Assembly (NCBI GenBank): GCA_947367055.1
Contig: CANBCI010000001.1
Location: 248,001-312,000, forward strand
Source of the DNA: an uncultured Alphaproteobacteria bacterium
Lineage (GTDB): Bacteria > Pseudomonadota > Alphaproteobacteria > Rs-D84
Length of the DNA: 64,000 bases
Reading direction: 5' to 3'
Below the pieces are notes generated by a model. The model was not told the DNA's origin, ran no database searches, and worked only from the letters and a program-made list of their open reading frames with translations. This document shows positions 16,719 through 24,587 of the stretch, piece by piece; the stretch's first letter is position 1; every line of letters begins with the position of its first letter. The position numbers were made by a program, and so were the translations under genes.

Positions 16719-17709
16719 AATTTAATTCGGAAATCAAACCTTCCAATCTTTCAACAGTTTCCGCATCGTTCAACGCGGCCGCGATTGTTCGCGCAGATTC
16801 CAAATCATTGCGGGCGGCGGCGATATTGCCTAATTGCAGGTTCAGTGCCGCGGACTTTTCAAAGTAGCCCATGGCGCGTGCGGATTGCGCCTCGCGTGCC
16901 TCCATTGTCGCGGTGCCTTGGATTTGTTCGGAAATAACGCGCACGGCTGATTCATAATCGCTGATTGCGGCCGCATAGTTGCCAAGCGCCGTATATGCCT
17001 CGGCCCGTTCGGCATAAACCGACGGATTTACAACACCGTCCGGCCGCGCCAGCGAATTGGTGTAATCGGCAACCGCGCCGTCCCAGTTCTTTAGCCACAG
17101 GTTCAGTTGCCCGCGCTTTGCATACAGATCGCGCATTTGCAATATGCTGTCCGAACTTGATGCAACCGACGCCAAGGCGTTGTTTATGTCGTTTAATGCG
17201 GCATTGTAATCTTCCAATCTGGTGTTCAGCAACGCCCGGTCATAATATGCGACGCCGTTTGTGGCATCGTTTTCAATCGCCGTGTTAAAGTCGGCCAATG
17301 CCGCACGGTAATTGCCCGCCTGCATATATATTTCACCGCGCAGGATGTATGCGTCGTTGGTGGCATTGTTTGCCTCAATCGCGGTGGTAAGTTCCGCAAT
17401 CGCGCCGTCCAAATCACCGGCCAACATTTTTGATTTGCCCGCATTGTAATAATCGTTTCCCTGCATCAGGGTTTCTTCGGCAACAGGGGCGGCGGTTGTT
17501 TTTGTTAAAACGCCATGGCTGCGTCCCAGAATATAGAACGTTGCCGCGATAAAGAACAAGATTATAAACCAATATATGTAAATCGACAGCGACCACGGGT
17601 TAAAGCATGGTTTGGCGGACTTGCACGGTGCGACGACCGGTTTTGCCGCGCGTGCCGGTGCGGCGGCCCGTTTGGCCTTTGAATTCTTGGCTGCGGTATT
17701 TTTTTTCAT
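16717..17709 (-). CDS. membrane-anchored TPR protein
   Basis: The 330-aa protein has a lysine/alanine-rich cytoplasmic N-terminus, one membrane helix (SIYIYWFIILFFIAATFYIL, about residues 47-66) and then at least five TPR units, e.g. EETLMQGNDYYNAGKSKML, AYILRGEIYMQAGNYRAAL, GVAYYDRALLNTRLEDYNAA and VYAERAEAYTALGNYAAAI. Such proteins usually scaffold complexes in the periplasm; the partner is unknown. It lies upstream of no obvious operon partner and ends against the porin terminator. Confidence 0.8.
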   Translation of the reverse strand: MKKNTAAKNSKAKRAAAPARAAKPVVAPCKSAKPCFNPWSLSIYIYWFIILFFIAATFYILGRSHGVLTKTTAAPVAEETLMQGNDYYNAGKSKMLAGDLDGAIAELTTAIEANNATNDAYILRGEIYMQAGNYRAALADFNTAIENDATNGVAYYDRALLNTRLEDYNAALNDINNALASVASSSDSILQMRDLYAKRGQLNLWLKNWDGAVADYTNSLARPDGVVNPSVYAERAEAYTALGNYAAAISDYESAVRVISEQIQGTATMEAREAQSARAMGYFEKSAALNLQLGNIAAARNDLESARTIAAALNDAETVERLEGLISELN

Positions 17710-17739
17710 GATAAAAACTCCCTTCCTTATTGTTTAATA

Positions 17740-18435
17740 TTAGTGGGTTTTTAACATTGCGTCAATATCTTTCTGTGAAACGCGTCGAATTTGCCCCGGG
17801 GCCAAATCGCCGATTTCAATATTGCCGAACGATATGCGGTGCAATTTCTTTACCGGGGCACCCGCCGCCCGCAGGGCGATGCGGATTTCATTCTTTTTCC
17901 CCTCGCGCACTGTTATGCGCAAATCGCCGTTTTCCATAACGGATATTTTCATTGGTTTGTATTTTATTCCGTCAACCGTTATGCCGCGGCGCACCAAATC
18001 AAGGTTGGACGTGTTGCTCGAAACGCGCGCAATATATGTCCGCGGTATTTCGGATGCGGGCAGCGTCAATCGCCGCGCCACGTCCCCGCTGTTGGTTAGC
18101 AGCAGCAACCCCGTTGTCTTGAAATCCAGCCGCCCGACATATTTCAAATGCCGGTATTTTTTTGGCATGACGTCGTATATGGTCGGCCGACCCATTGGGT
18201 CGCGCGTTGTCGTCATTGTGTTTATCGGTTTGTTGAATGCAAAGATTTCAATATCTTTCGCGCGTTGTATTTCGCGCCCGTCAACACAGACGCTGGACGC
18301 GTCATCAACAAAAAACGCCGGCGTCGTGACGGTGGCGCCATTAACCGAAACGCGGCCGTCCGCAATCATTTGTTCGGCGCCGCGCCGGGATGCAACGCCG
18401 GCGTCCGCAATAAATTTTGCAATTCGTGTGTTCAT
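17740..18435 (-). CDS. RsuA/RluB/RluE/RluF-family rRNA pseudouridine synthase
   Basis: The 231-aa protein has an N-terminal S4 RNA-binding domain (RIAKFIADAGVASRRGAEQM) and the pseudouridine synthase core with the catalytic Asp in VGRLDFKTTGLLLLTN. The family modifies 16S (RsuA) or 23S (RluB/E/F) rRNA. The start FNKPINTMTTTRDPMGRPTI best fits RluB, but the exact target cannot be fixed from sequence. Its start overlaps the end of rsmE by 4 bp, so the two rRNA-modification genes form an operon. Confidence 0.9.
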   Translation of the reverse strand: MNTRIAKFIADAGVASRRGAEQMIADGRVSVNGATVTTPAFFVDDASSVCVDGREIQRAKDIEIFAFNKPINTMTTTRDPMGRPTIYDVMPKKYRHLKYVGRLDFKTTGLLLLTNSGDVARRLTLPASEIPRTYIARVSSNTSNLDLVRRGITVDGIKYKPMKISVMENGDLRITVREGKKNEIRIALRAAGAPVKKLHRISFGNIEIGDLAPGQIRRVSQKDIDAMLKTH

Positions 18436-19085
18436 TTGTTTATTTTCATCACCGCCACGGCCGCCGCCAGTTCCGCCCGCAGTATCGTGCGCCCCAGGGA
18501 TATGCCGCGTGCGCCGCCCGCGTCCAGTGCGGCAAATTCCGCGTCGGAAAACCCACCCTCGGGCCCGACAAGAATTGAATTTGCATCCGCCGTCGTCATC
18601 AAATCGTGCCCGTGCGCGGCCCGTTCATCCGCAAAGGCAAGTTTTGATAAATCCAAATCGGCAAATTTTACCGGTTGTGCAATTTCAGGTACACTGTTTC
18701 GGTTTGATTGTTCGGCGGCCTCAATCGCGATTTTTTGCATGCGGGCCCAGTTTATGTGATGCGCCGTTGTTCGGTCCGTTATTACCGGGACAAATCGCGC
18801 CACGCCCATTTGGGTCGCCATATTTATCAAGTCATCGGTCTTTTTTATCGGTGCAAAATAAAGCGTCACCTGTCCCGACGGGTCGGTGTGTGCGGTCTGC
18901 GTCCCGATAACAAGGCGGCGCCCGTCGGGGGACAGCGTTGCATTAAACTCGCGCCCGCCGCCAAATGCCAGAAAGTTGTCGGTACGCATGACGCGCCGCA
19001 GGTAATGCGTCGTGTCATTTTGGGCCGCCAATTCCATGTTTTCGTGAACATTGTCACCGACAAAGATGCGTGGAATATTTTTCAT
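18432..19085 (-). CDS. rsmE: 16S rRNA (uracil1498-N3)-methyltransferase RsmE
   Basis: RsmE methylates U1498 of 16S rRNA. The SPOUT methyltransferase knot is seen in LVGPEGGFSDAEFAAL and ISLGRTILRAELAAAVAVM. The start at 19085 (MKNIPRIFVGDNV) matches the family N-terminus, whereas the upstream ATG at 19136 adds 17 unrelated residues. The resulting 217 aa is a little short. It diverges from virD4. Confidence 0.93.
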   Translation of the reverse strand: MKNIPRIFVGDNVHENMELAAQNDTTHYLRRVMRTDNFLAFGGGREFNATLSPDGRRLVIGTQTAHTDPSGQVTLYFAPIKKTDDLINMATQMGVARFVPVITDRTTAHHINWARMQKIAIEAAEQSNRNSVPEIAQPVKFADLDLSKLAFADERAAHGHDLMTTADANSILVGPEGGFSDAEFAALDAGGARGISLGRTILRAELAAAVAVMKINK

Positions 19086-19127
19086 AATATTTTGCAATTC
19101 CCGATTTATAATTGGCTTTTTTTCTGA

Positions 19128-19133
19128 TATAAT
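19128..19133 (+). promoter_or_regulatory. -10 box of virD4 (near-leaderless)
   Basis: A perfect TATAAT lies 9 nt before ATG 19143. The -35 region is weak (TTTATA about 17 bp upstream), and no Shine-Dalgarno is present. Confidence 0.5.
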
Positions 19134-19142
19134 CATAACACA

Positions 19143-21365
19143 ATGCCAGACAAGTTCAAGATTTTATCCGCCGGCGGCAAGGGAAAGGGCCTGAATATAT
19201 TCAAGTCCAGCGCGTACAAGGACCATGAAAAAGTCCCAATGGCGCGCGAATTCTGGATGCTGCGCTGGGCGATTGGGATATGGATTGCATGCGCGCTGGC
19301 GTTCGGCTTTTCATTCGTGGCGGAGCATATCTGGCGTTACGGCTGGTCGCCCGCGACGGCGCATTGGACCAAAATTTATCTGACAAACATGCTGATGACG
19401 GGGGGATTGTCGGTCGTGGCGGAAATTCCCGCGTGGATTATGCGTTCCATTATGCGCACCGACATAATGTGCATGGCGCCGCTGATACCAATTGTTGCGT
19501 ACTATTTCATGTCGGACAGTGAACTGACCAAGGAATTTAACCCCAATGCCAAGGACAAGTTCGAGGAAAAATCATCGCGCAAGGCGACCAAGGAAGACAT
19601 TGAAAAAATGGGCCTGTTGAACGGCTTTATGATGGTTCTGGGGTATTTCAAGAAAAAGCCGCTGATGTTCAATGAATGCTTGTCGACGTTGTGCGTGGCG
19701 CCCCCCGGGACCGGTAAGACCCAGGGCGTCGTTTTGCCGACTATTTTTGATACGACCGATGTTTCAATGATTATCAATGATCCGAAACCCGAATTGAAAC
19801 AGAAATCATCGGCGTACCGCGCGTCAATCGGGCCGACGTTTATCATGAACTGGGCGGGCCAGGATGATCCGGCGCGCGGAATATACTATCCGTCGTGGAA
19901 TCCGTTGTCGCCCGAACACGTACCGTTTAATACCGAACAGCGCGATTTGTACATTGATTCCATGTGCAAGGTTTTGATTCCGGACAATACGTCGTCATCG
20001 GCCGACCCGCACTGGACAATATCGGGGCGCGCGGCGCTGTCCGGTATGGTGCAGTTTATTGTATCCAAGGTGGAACGCGCCAAGGCGGACGATTATTTTT
20101 ACGCGCGCCTTCAATCCGGCGAATTTAATGCCGAGGATGCCGCGGTGCTTACCGATTATTATTTATCAATGATGAACGATCCGAACGCGTATGCGGCCAG
20201 TGCGCTGCTCGCGCGCGGGGAATTGAACGCGTCAAACTATGTTCATGTCGGCACGTGGGAAAACATCCCCGACGCATGGGTCGGGCGCGAGGCGTCGCTT
20301 TCCATGATTCTGGACTGGTTGAACGCGTCACAGATTTCAATTGCCCAAAGCCTGGAGGAACGCCGCCGCCAGGGTGACCAAATGGTGATGATGGCCGATC
20401 CGATGAAGGATTTGCTGCAAGGGGCCGTGGAAGAGGCGCGCCGCTATGCCTATGCGCATCGTGCGATTTTGGAATTGACCCAGTTGGCAAACACCCCGGA
20501 CAAGGAACGCGGATCTATTTTGTCCACTGCAATGGCCGGGTTGTCGATATTCCGTAATGCGGCGGTTAAAAATCGCACCAGTCATTCCGATTTCCATTTT
20601 TCGGATTTGCGTGGAATGATTGACCCGCGTGACGGCAAGATGAAACCGGTGACAGTGTACCTGTCCATAAACATGGTTGACGCCCAGGCATTAAATCCGA
20701 TTACGGGCATATTTATTGAACTGATGTCAAATTTCCTGTTGGCGAATATTCCAAACCAGGTTGGGTCAAACGGCGAAAAAATGGGGCCGTATCCGGTGCT
20801 ATTCGTGTTGGATGAAATGCCGAAAATGCAAAAACTTGAGGCCGTGATTCAAGGTCCGGACCTTGGCCGCGGGCAATCTATTTCATATCTGATAATCGGC
20901 CAGGATTTGCACCAGATTGCCGAAAAATACGGCAATGATGCGGCGGCGACCATTATTTCAACAACTGCGGCAAAAATTGTCCTGCGGCAAAATGATCCGG
21001 ACACCGCCACAAGATTTTCGAACATGATGGGCGAAAAAATGGAAAAAAAGAAGGAAAAGGGCCCCGACGGCAAGGAAGTTGAGGTGACAAAGAAAGAATT
21101 GCTGTTCACGCCGATGGATATTATGCGCCTGGACAAGAAGAAACAGTTGGTTATATATCAGGGATGGTATCATCGCCCGATTGAGGCCGATCATCAACCG
21201 GCATGGCAGGATTCGCGTTTATCCGGATACATGGCCATGGGCGAGGCACCCCCACTGCCGGAATTTTTGATACCGTCGCATCATGCGATATTGGGGTATC
21301 CGGGCACGCCGCGTGTATATAATCCCATGACAGAGGAAATACGCGAACTTGCACCATTAAAATAA
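19143..21365 (+). CDS. virD4: VirD4/TraG-type type IV secretion coupling ATPase
   Basis: Coupling proteins recruit substrates to a type IV secretion channel and hydrolyse ATP. The 740-aa protein has two to three N-terminal membrane helices (residues about 42-62, 82-100, 106-123), Walker A APPGTGKTQGVVLPT (about 186-200), the TraG region PTFIMNWAGQDDPARGIYYP, Walker B VLFVLDEMPKMQKLE and the downstream LIIGQDLHQIAEKYG. It is full length. It stands alone: no other vir/rvh genes are in the window, as in Rickettsiales where T4SS genes are scattered. The substrates are unknown. Confidence 0.93.
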   Translation: MPDKFKILSAGGKGKGLNIFKSSAYKDHEKVPMAREFWMLRWAIGIWIACALAFGFSFVAEHIWRYGWSPATAHWTKIYLTNMLMTGGLSVVAEIPAWIMRSIMRTDIMCMAPLIPIVAYYFMSDSELTKEFNPNAKDKFEEKSSRKATKEDIEKMGLLNGFMMVLGYFKKKPLMFNECLSTLCVAPPGTGKTQGVVLPTIFDTTDVSMIINDPKPELKQKSSAYRASIGPTFIMNWAGQDDPARGIYYPSWNPLSPEHVPFNTEQRDLYIDSMCKVLIPDNTSSSADPHWTISGRAALSGMVQFIVSKVERAKADDYFYARLQSGEFNAEDAAVLTDYYLSMMNDPNAYAASALLARGELNASNYVHVGTWENIPDAWVGREASLSMILDWLNASQISIAQSLEERRRQGDQMVMMADPMKDLLQGAVEEARRYAYAHRAILELTQLANTPDKERGSILSTAMAGLSIFRNAAVKNRTSHSDFHFSDLRGMIDPRDGKMKPVTVYLSINMVDAQALNPITGIFIELMSNFLLANIPNQVGSNGEKMGPYPVLFVLDEMPKMQKLEAVIQGPDLGRGQSISYLIIGQDLHQIAEKYGNDAAATIISTTAAKIVLRQNDPDTATRFSNMMGEKMEKKKEKGPDGKEVEVTKKELLFTPMDIMRLDKKKQLVIYQGWYHRPIEADHQPAWQDSRLSGYMAMGEAPPLPEFLIPSHHAILGYPGTPRVYNPMTEEIRELAPLK

Positions 21366-21374
21366 TTAAAAACA

Positions 21375-21414
21375 AGCCGCCAATGGCGGCTTTGATTTTG
21401 ATAGCGAAGGAGGA
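21375..21414 (-). repeat. displaced copy of the tRNA-Met 3' end with its own terminator
   Basis: On the minus strand TCCTCCTTCGCTATCA followed by a T/A-rich spacer repeats the tRNA-Met 3' half (TCCCTCCTTCGCTACCA) with few changes. It is followed by a different terminator hairpin (AGCCGCC/GGCGGCT, 21375-21391). It lies about 189 bp downstream of the intact tRNA. Confidence 0.75.
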
Positions 21415-21561
21415 AATTCGTCGGTGGCGATGATGTTGTCACATCGCCCAACGACGGAACATCGCAAATTCGCGCATCCGCACGACCGGCATGCTGCGTC
21501 TGCCTATTTGCTTGTTTGAACCCCCTTGCGCGGGGGTTCAAGTCTATCATTACCAAAATAA
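21415..21561 (-). other. structured segment between tRNA-Met and its displaced 3' copy
   Basis: Read on the minus strand after the tRNA terminator, it opens with GACTTGAACCCCC, the exact reverse complement of the tRNA T-arm, then GGGGGTTCAA, a direct copy, so a perfect 10-bp hairpin (21516-21541) forms. The remainder is GC-rich with further short inverted repeats. The unit has the same plan as the one after tRNA-Cys. It may be a mini-element inserted in the T-loop. Confidence 0.5.
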
Positions 21562-21580
21562 AATCGCCACAAGGGCGATT
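21562..21580 (-). terminator. tRNA-Met terminator
   Basis: AATCGCC-CTTGT-GGCGATT followed by TTATTTT on the minus strand, just after the CCA end. Confidence 0.75.
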
Positions 21581-21586
21581 TAATTT

Positions 21587-21663
21587 TGGTAGCGAAGGAG
21601 GGACTTGAACCCCCGACACGCGGATTATGATTCCGCTGCTCTAACCGGCTGAGCTACTTCGCC
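21587..21663 (-). tRNA. tRNA-Met (CAT), elongator type
   Basis: A complete cloverleaf with encoded CCA: acceptor GGCGAAG/CTTCGCT, D-arm TAGCTCAGCCGGTTAGAGC, anticodon loop TCATAAT, T-arm GGGGGTTCAAGTCCCTC. The body closely follows the alphaproteobacterial elongator tRNA-Met. A CAT anticodon could also belong to tRNA-Ile2, which is less likely. Confidence 0.93.
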
Positions 21664-21713
21664 AATGCACCGCATTATAACAGACATTTTTTCAAATGCA
21701 AGAAACAATTCGT

Positions 21714-21742
21714 TTGATTTTGCGGTGCGCCCCGGTTATCAT
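21714..21742 (+). promoter_or_regulatory. promoter of L-leader copy 2
   Basis: TTGATT (21714-21719), 17-bp spacer, TATCAT (21737-21742). The predicted start is at about 21749-21750, at the first hairpin. Confidence 0.6.
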
Positions 21743-21749
21743 TGATTTG

Positions 21750-21919
21750 GCGTCGGGTGTTCCGGCGCTGGGATTCAACACCCATTGTATGCGCGTCCGA
21801 GCGGACGTTAAATGCTCCTGCAGATGGCAGGAGTGCGATGCCATATATTGAAAACATCGCGCTATTACGCATACGATAGTGTTGAAACTCCTGCCGTTTT
21901 ATTAAAACGGCTTTTATTT
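21750..21919 (+). promoter_or_regulatory. L-leader copy 2: candidate attenuator or riboswitch upstream of GT8
   Basis: First hairpin GCGTC-GGGTGTTCC-GGCGC, then AACACCC, complementary to the loop (possible pseudoknot). Long-range helices TTCAAC/GTTGAA and TGTATGCG/CGCATACG follow. The inner hairpin is GCTCCTGC/GGCAGGAG(T), and a downstream CTCCTGCC can pair with GGCAGGAG instead. The terminator is GCCGTTTT-ATT-AAAACGGC-TTTTATTT (21893-21919). The first GCC of its stem is shared with the alternative pairing. This is the only copy in front of an enzyme gene and not a cysteine-rich protein. Confidence 0.7.
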
Positions 21920-21942
21920 ATTTCAACACAAGAGGTATGCAA

Positions 21943-22857
21943 ATGTACAAACACTGGAAATTTCGCGAACGGGTCGCGAAAACGGCGTCAATATTTTTTA
22001 GATCAAAAATAAAACGCAGATATGTGCGCGACAAAATAAGATTTCATGATTTTATTCAATCTGTGGGCGTGCGGGATGTGCCGCTGAAAAAGTATCCCGC
22101 GCCGATTGATGTGGCTTTTTGTTTTGACGGGCGGGGCGCAAATCTGGCGGCGGTTGCGGTGCGGTCGCTGGTTGAGGCGGCGGCGGGACTTTGCGACTAT
22201 TGCGTGTACTGCGTTGTGGACGACAGTGTGACCGCCGCGCAAAAGCGCACGCTTGAAAAAATGGTGGGGCACACTGGGTCAACGGTGACTTTTTTGCCGG
22301 CAAACCACGATTTTGATGCGGCCCGTCGTGCCGGGTGGCCGGTTTCAATATGGTATCGGATGATGCTGCCGAAACTATTGTTAGACGTTGATAAAATAAT
22401 ATATGCCGATATTGATACGATATTTTTCCGTGACTTGGTGGAACTGGCGCGGATTGATATGGGGAAAAACCTGGTTGCGGGCGTTCCCGCGCATGGCAAT
22501 AAATACATGAATTCGGGGTTCCTGGTTTTGAATCTGCGGCAAATTCGCGCGGAAAAACTCTATGAAAAATGGATCGCGGCCGCGCAAATTAAAAACTATC
22601 GCCACCCGGACCAGGATTTGTTGAATTTTACCACCCGCGGGCGTGCGATTTACTTGCCGCTGCGTTACAATTTTCAGACATATATGGGGCGACGCGTCTT
22701 CAAACTGTATTCAACCCGTGAATTGGAGGATTTGCGTCACCACCTGGTTGTCATGCACTTTTCCAATTGGATAAAGCCGTGGGGGGGCCGTGGCCAGCGC
22801 CCCGTGTTTTCCGAATATTGGTGGGATGTGGCGAAAAAGACAGGGCTGTATAAATAA
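21943..22857 (+). CDS. glycosyltransferase family 8 protein
   Basis: GT8 enzymes transfer hexoses from nucleotide sugars, in bacteria commonly to the LPS core. The 304-aa protein has the nucleotide-sugar/metal motif YADIDTIFF (DxD at residues 156-158), the family N-terminal pattern IDVAFCFDGRGANLAAVAVRSL, and LPANHDF and YMNSGFLVLNL. I choose ATG 21943 over 21937 because AGAGG lies 7 nt before it. It is preceded by L-leader copy 2 and followed by a PagL-like gene, which suggests LPS modification. Confidence 0.88.
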   Translation: MYKHWKFRERVAKTASIFFRSKIKRRYVRDKIRFHDFIQSVGVRDVPLKKYPAPIDVAFCFDGRGANLAAVAVRSLVEAAAGLCDYCVYCVVDDSVTAAQKRTLEKMVGHTGSTVTFLPANHDFDAARRAGWPVSIWYRMMLPKLLLDVDKIIYADIDTIFFRDLVELARIDMGKNLVAGVPAHGNKYMNSGFLVLNLRQIRAEKLYEKWIAAAQIKNYRHPDQDLLNFTTRGRAIYLPLRYNFQTYMGRRVFKLYSTRELEDLRHHLVVMHFSNWIKPWGGRGQRPVFSEYWWDVAKKTGLYK

Positions 22858-22914
22858 TATACAGCCCCGGACTTTATTCATATAGTAAATTATTATTTTA
22901 TTTAATGAATATTG

Positions 22915-22943
22915 TTGCATTATTTTGCCTGATGTTATATATT
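22915..22943 (+). promoter_or_regulatory. promoter of the pagL-like gene (leaderless)
   Basis: TTGCAT (22915-22920), 17-bp spacer, TATATT (22938-22943). The ATG at 22951 follows after 7 nt, so the message starts at or next to the start codon. Confidence 0.55.
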
Positions 22944-22950
22944 TTTTCGT

Positions 22951-23517
22951 ATGAAAAAAATCGTGACATCTTTGGTGGTGGTGGCATGCGCAGGGTGCGC
23001 GGTGCCGGCGTATGCGTTTAACCCGTTTATGGGCGACAATGAAAATCAAATTGCCGTCAATATAGGCCAGGGTGTCAACAGCGGTTTTATTATTCCGCCG
23101 CCCGAACAATTCGTGCCGTTTTACATGCTGCCGAATATTCAGTATTCCCAGCCTACCACATTTTTCAAATTGCCGGCGCGTCAGTCGCTGAATTTCGGTG
23201 AAACGGTGGGCATGGCGAAAAAATACGGCTGGGATTGGCCGGATTATTCAATTCCCATGATTTTTGCATCGGGTGATGTGGCGCTGCTGTACGGGTGCAA
23301 TTGGTATTTGTCGGCGGGTGCGGGCGTTGGCCTGCAGGCAAAGCAGAACGAACGCCTGGGGGCGAAATTGCTGTTCCAGTTTAAGTTGATTGCCGGATAC
23401 AGGTTTACCGAACACTGGGGTGGTGAATTTTTTATTCAGCACTTTTCCAATGCCAACACGGCCGAAGAAAATAATTCATACGCCTTTTATGGGCTTGGCG
23501 TGACTTATAGTTTTTAG
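22951..23517 (+). CDS. PagL-like lipid A 3-O-deacylase
   Basis: PagL is an outer-membrane beta-barrel esterase that removes a 3-O-linked acyl chain from lipid A. The 188-aa protein has a signal peptide (MKKIVTSLVVVACAGCAVPAYA), beta-strand-like alternation, and near the C-terminus IQHFSNAN, matching the catalytic His-x-Ser-Asn motif, with Glu downstream in the TAEENN stretch and a C-terminal aromatic residue (LGVTYSF). Pattern and length fit the PagL family; overall identity appears low. It neighbours a GT8 glycosyltransferase. Confidence 0.75.
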   Translation: MKKIVTSLVVVACAGCAVPAYAFNPFMGDNENQIAVNIGQGVNSGFIIPPPEQFVPFYMLPNIQYSQPTTFFKLPARQSLNFGETVGMAKKYGWDWPDYSIPMIFASGDVALLYGCNWYLSAGAGVGLQAKQNERLGAKLLFQFKLIAGYRFTEHWGGEFFIQHFSNANTAEENNSYAFYGLGVTYSF

Positions 23518-23519
23518 GA

Positions 23520-24188
23520 TTATGCCGTTTTATCCGCCGCGGTGCAGATTCCGACCACGGGGCATGACGCGCATTGCGGACGCAATGCCTTGCATGTGTA
23601 GCGCCCATGCAGAACCATTACATGATTTACCATTCCGTGATATTTTTTCGGTATGATTTGCAGTAATTTTTCCTCGACCTTTTCAGGGGTGTTGGCGTCC
23701 GCTCCGACCCAGCCGTACCGGTGGGCGTTGCGGAATACATGCGTGTCAACGCCGATATTCGGCATCCCCCACAGGACATTCATGACAACATTTGCGGTCT
23801 TTTGCCCGATGCCGGGCAGTTTCATCAGCGTATCGCGGTCATGATATTTTTTCGGAAATTTATAGTTTGCATCGTCCGCGCCGCCCTCGTTCATTAACTG
23901 TGCCGCGAGATTCAGAATACTTTTCGCCTTGTTGTTAAAGAATGATATGACGCGTATGTGTTCTTTTAGCCCGTCTTCGCCAAGCGCCAGCATTTTTGCG
24001 GGTGTCGGCGCAACACGGAACAGGGCGGGCGTCACCTCATTCACCTTTTTATCCGTTGCCTGGGCCGACAAAATCACCGCCACCGCGAATGTAAATTCGT
24101 TCGTGGAATAAAGTTCGGACCGAATATTCATATCAATTGTTTTCGGCACCGCCTTGAAATACTGTTCGGGCGTCATCATAATCACCAC
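23520..24188 (-). CDS. nth: endonuclease III (Nth)
   Basis: Nth is a bifunctional DNA glycosylase/AP lyase for oxidised pyrimidines. The HhH motif LMKLPGIGQKTANVVMNV contains the catalytic Lys, GVDTHVFRNAHR has the catalytic Asp, and the C-terminal iron-sulfur cluster ligands appear as C-x6-C-x2-C-x5-C in CKALRPQCASCPVVGIC. The 222-aa length is normal. The start overlaps the stop of the upstream gene (24182), so the real start may be the second or third Met (MMTPEQYF). Confidence 0.96.
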   Translation of the reverse strand: MVIMMTPEQYFKAVPKTIDMNIRSELYSTNEFTFAVAVILSAQATDKKVNEVTPALFRVAPTPAKMLALGEDGLKEHIRVISFFNNKAKSILNLAAQLMNEGGADDANYKFPKKYHDRDTLMKLPGIGQKTANVVMNVLWGMPNIGVDTHVFRNAHRYGWVGADANTPEKVEEKLLQIIPKKYHGMVNHVMVLHGRYTCKALRPQCASCPVVGICTAADKTA

Positions 24189-24574
24189 CGTGTCGGAATT
24201 TTAAAATTCGGATTTTCACGCAATGCAGTCCCCACCTTTTCCCGGCACAGGTCCTGGCATCCGGATTCGCATAATGTTTTTGCGTCCGCAGCGTGCGCCG
24301 CCTGGAATTCCAGGTGGTTTACTGATTCAAGGTCCCAGAATGTCGCCTCGTGCGTGTCATCGGAAATAAAACATAGACACTGTGCAAAGTATCCGATGAT
24401 TTTATCATTCTTGTTGTGAACTGGTTCCGCATCACGGCACCCATAGGATATTTCATATTTGGGTGCCGCACCTTGCGGATTCGACATGCGTTTTATATCG
24501 CTGCCAAGTCCCATATAGAACCCGAGCATTGCCGCCGTGCAGAGTATCAAAATCCAAATTATTTTTTCGCGCAT
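24182..24574 (-). CDS. membrane-anchored cysteine-containing hypothetical protein
   Basis: A 130-aa protein with an N-terminal membrane helix or signal (IIWILILCTAAMLGFYMG) and six further cysteines in the exported part, including the cluster CESGCQDLC. Unlike the type A/B proteins it does not share the GYY/CPxGGTS pattern. It lies between ileS and nth and overlaps nth. No family recognised. Confidence 0.65.
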   Translation of the reverse strand: MREKIIWILILCTAAMLGFYMGLGSDIKRMSNPQGAAPKYEISYGCRDAEPVHNKNDKIIGYFAQCLCFISDDTHEATFWDLESVNHLEFQAAHAADAKTLCESGCQDLCREKVGTALRENPNFKIPTRW

Positions 24575-24587
24575 TTTATGCCCTCCT

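Noticed and set aside
17822-18910. A 362-codon plus-strand frame over the pseudouridine synthase and rsmE
   Set aside because: Shadow of two well-supported minus-strand genes; low-complexity, no ribosome site.
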